Of a stretch of DNA of 5,881 nt, positions 5,493 through 5,881 are shown piece after piece; within the stretch, counting starts at the first letter, position 1, and the number at the start of each line of letters is the position of its first letter. The translations under genes were made by a program, and so were the position numbers. The notes under the pieces are model-generated. The model had not been told where the DNA came from, did no database searches, and saw nothing but the letters and a program-made list of their open reading frames with translations. This DNA is from Candidatus Rokuibacteriota bacterium (GTDB lineage Bacteria; Methylomirabilota; Methylomirabilia; Rokubacteriales; JACPHL01): positions 1 to 5,881 of the forward strand of contig JACPHL010000052.1 in NCBI GenBank assembly GCA_016188625.1. Direction: 5' to 3'.

Positions 5493-5498
5493 TATAAT
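5493..5498 (+). promoter_or_regulatory. Possible -10 box of the nucleotidyltransferase gene
   Basis: A perfect TATAAT lies about 32 nt before the ATG at 5531. It would give a transcription start near 5505 and a 5' leader of about 25 nt carrying the Shine-Dalgarno sequence. No good -35 hexamer is present 15-18 nt upstream, where the sequence is a C/T-rich run, and there is no extended -10 TG. The position is right but the promoter would be weak or activator-dependent. Confidence 0.4.
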
Positions 5499-5519
5499 AC
5501 CGCCAAGGTATGACCCGAA

Positions 5520-5524
5520 AGGAG
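5520..5524 (+). promoter_or_regulatory. Ribosome-binding site fixing the nucleotidyltransferase start
   Basis: AGGAG sits 6 nt before the ATG at 5531 and lies downstream of the in-frame ATG at 5510. It therefore supports 5531 over the longer reading, which would add MTRKELT and has no comparable site close to it. Confidence 0.7.
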
Positions 5525-5530
5525 CTGACC

Positions 5531-5863
5531 ATGGAAACTGAGCTGCTCGAGCGCGATCCCAAGCTGGCCGAGATCGTGCGGCGGCTGGTCCGCGCATACC
5601 AGCCCGAGCGCATCTACCTGTTCGGCTCCGTCGCCCGCGGCGAGGGCGGGCCCGACAGCGACTACGACCTGCTCGTGGTGGTTCCGGACGACGCGCCGCC
5701 GGAACGGAAGGACAGCAAGCTGGCCTACCGGGTCCTGTGGGGCACCGGGACGGCCGCGGACGTGATCGTCTGGGAAAAGACACGCTTTGAGCGGCGGACC
5801 CGCGTGGTCTGCTCCTTGCCCGGGACCGTGCTTCGCGAGGGCAAGTTGCTCTATTGCGCATGA
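5531..5863 (+). CDS. Minimal nucleotidyltransferase, MntA-type antitoxin of an MNT/HEPN pair
   Basis: This 110-residue stand-alone nucleotidyltransferase-fold protein has the catalytic motif LFGSVARGEGGPDSDYDLLV. Gly32-Ser33, ten residues, then Asp44-x-Asp46 give the GSx10DxD signature of MntA proteins. A third acidic residue, Asp77 in ADVIVW, completes the expected metal triad. In characterised systems the MNT protein neutralises a HEPN ribonuclease by adding AMP to it, and the two genes are adjacent with the antitoxin often first. That arrangement fits here: the stop codon overlaps a new ATG (ATGA, 5860-5863). Length is typical. It reads opposite to the six-gene cluster and has its own Shine-Dalgarno sequence, so it is probably an independent accessory module. 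A stand-alone nucleotidyltransferase with another partner is the alternative. Confidence 0.85.
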   Translation: METELLERDPKLAEIVRRLVRAYQPERIYLFGSVARGEGGPDSDYDLLVVVPDDAPPERKDSKLAYRVLWGTGTAADVIVWEKTRFERRTRVVCSLPGTVLREGKLLYCA

Positions 5864-5881
5864 CCCTGAGCTGGTGGCCGA
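5860..5881 (+). CDS. Start of a downstream gene, possibly the HEPN toxin (truncated by window edge)
   Basis: ATG at 5860 overlaps the nucleotidyltransferase stop and opens the frame MTLSWWP before the window ends. Seven residues identify nothing. The call rests on the ATGA coupling and on the known habit of MNT genes to precede a HEPN-domain gene. Confidence 0.4.

Larger units (their letters stand above)
5352..5530. other. Divergent intergenic region
   Basis: This spacer separates the minus-strand cluster from the plus-strand nucleotidyltransferase. It contains a 12-bp perfect palindrome, CGCGGCGCCGCG (5426-5437), a GC-rich hairpin followed by a T-rich run (5462-5484), and a TATAAT box (5493-5498). 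For the leftward cluster, TTGCGA on the minus strand lies about 30 nt before the methyltransferase start with only weak -10 candidates (TATTAG at a 14-nt spacing), so no promoter can be firmly placed there. No tRNA or small ORF is recognisable. Confidence 0.5.

Noticed and set aside
5510-5530. Nucleotidyltransferase start at ATG 5510
   Set aside because: It has no Shine-Dalgarno sequence at a workable distance, whereas AGGAG is correctly spaced before ATG 5531. The extra seven residues also contain that ribosome-binding site.

Overview
The window is gene-dense, very GC-rich bacterial DNA. Six complete genes lie head to tail on the minus strand (about 5351 down to 226). A small plus-strand gene follows at the right edge, divergent from them, with the first codons of a possible partner. 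No rRNA, tRNA, insertion sequence or CRISPR array is visible. The base composition, the mix of SDR enzymes and the selenocysteine use would suit an uncultured soil or sediment lineage such as Rokubacteria/Methylomirabilota or Desulfobacterota. That placement is a guess from gene style and is not demonstrated by the sequence.

Minus strand, in transcription order: (1) a class I SAM-dependent O-methyltransferase (5351-4707); (2) a 5-formyltetrahydrofolate cyclo-ligase-like protein (4710-3997), overlapping the methyltransferase stop by ATGA; (3) an SDR-fold protein lacking the usual catalytic Tyr and Lys (3957-3166); (4) a six-helix YihY/BrkB-family membrane protein (3128-2301); (5) selD, selenide water dikinase (2285-1239); (6) a canonical SDR dehydrogenase resembling (3R)-hydroxyacyl-CoA dehydrogenases (1137-226). 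Genes 1 to 5 are 39 nt apart or less, so one transcript is likely. Gene 6 follows a 92-101 nt gap that contains a hairpin.

The best discovery is in selD. An ordinary ORF search gives a protein truncated at its N-terminus, starting at the GTG at 2201. The frame continues upstream through one in-frame TGA (2237-2235) to an ATG at 2285. That TGA falls exactly on the catalytic residue: the N-terminus reads ...LSHGAG-U-ACK..., with U at position 17 where E. coli SelD has Cys17. A hairpin with a G-rich loop begins a little over ten nucleotides after the TGA, as expected of a bacterial SECIS element. SelD here is therefore itself a selenoprotein, and the organism should encode SelA, SelB and tRNA-Sec elsewhere.

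At the right edge is a 110-residue minimal nucleotidyltransferase with the GSx10DxD motif of MntA-type antitoxins. Its stop overlaps a new ATG (ATGA), which is the usual arrangement of an MNT/HEPN toxin-antitoxin pair; the presumed toxin is cut off after seven codons.

Non-coding stretches are short. Positions 1-225 hold several hairpins and a G-quadruplex-type G-run but no gene I can identify. Positions 5352-5530 are the divergent intergenic region, with a TATAAT box and a terminator-like hairpin. The gaps 3129-3165, 3958-3996 and 1147-1238 each contain a hairpin. The genes do not form one recognisable pathway: selenophosphate synthesis, folate or thiamine-linked chemistry, methyl transfer and acyl-type redox are adjacent but not obviously coupled.
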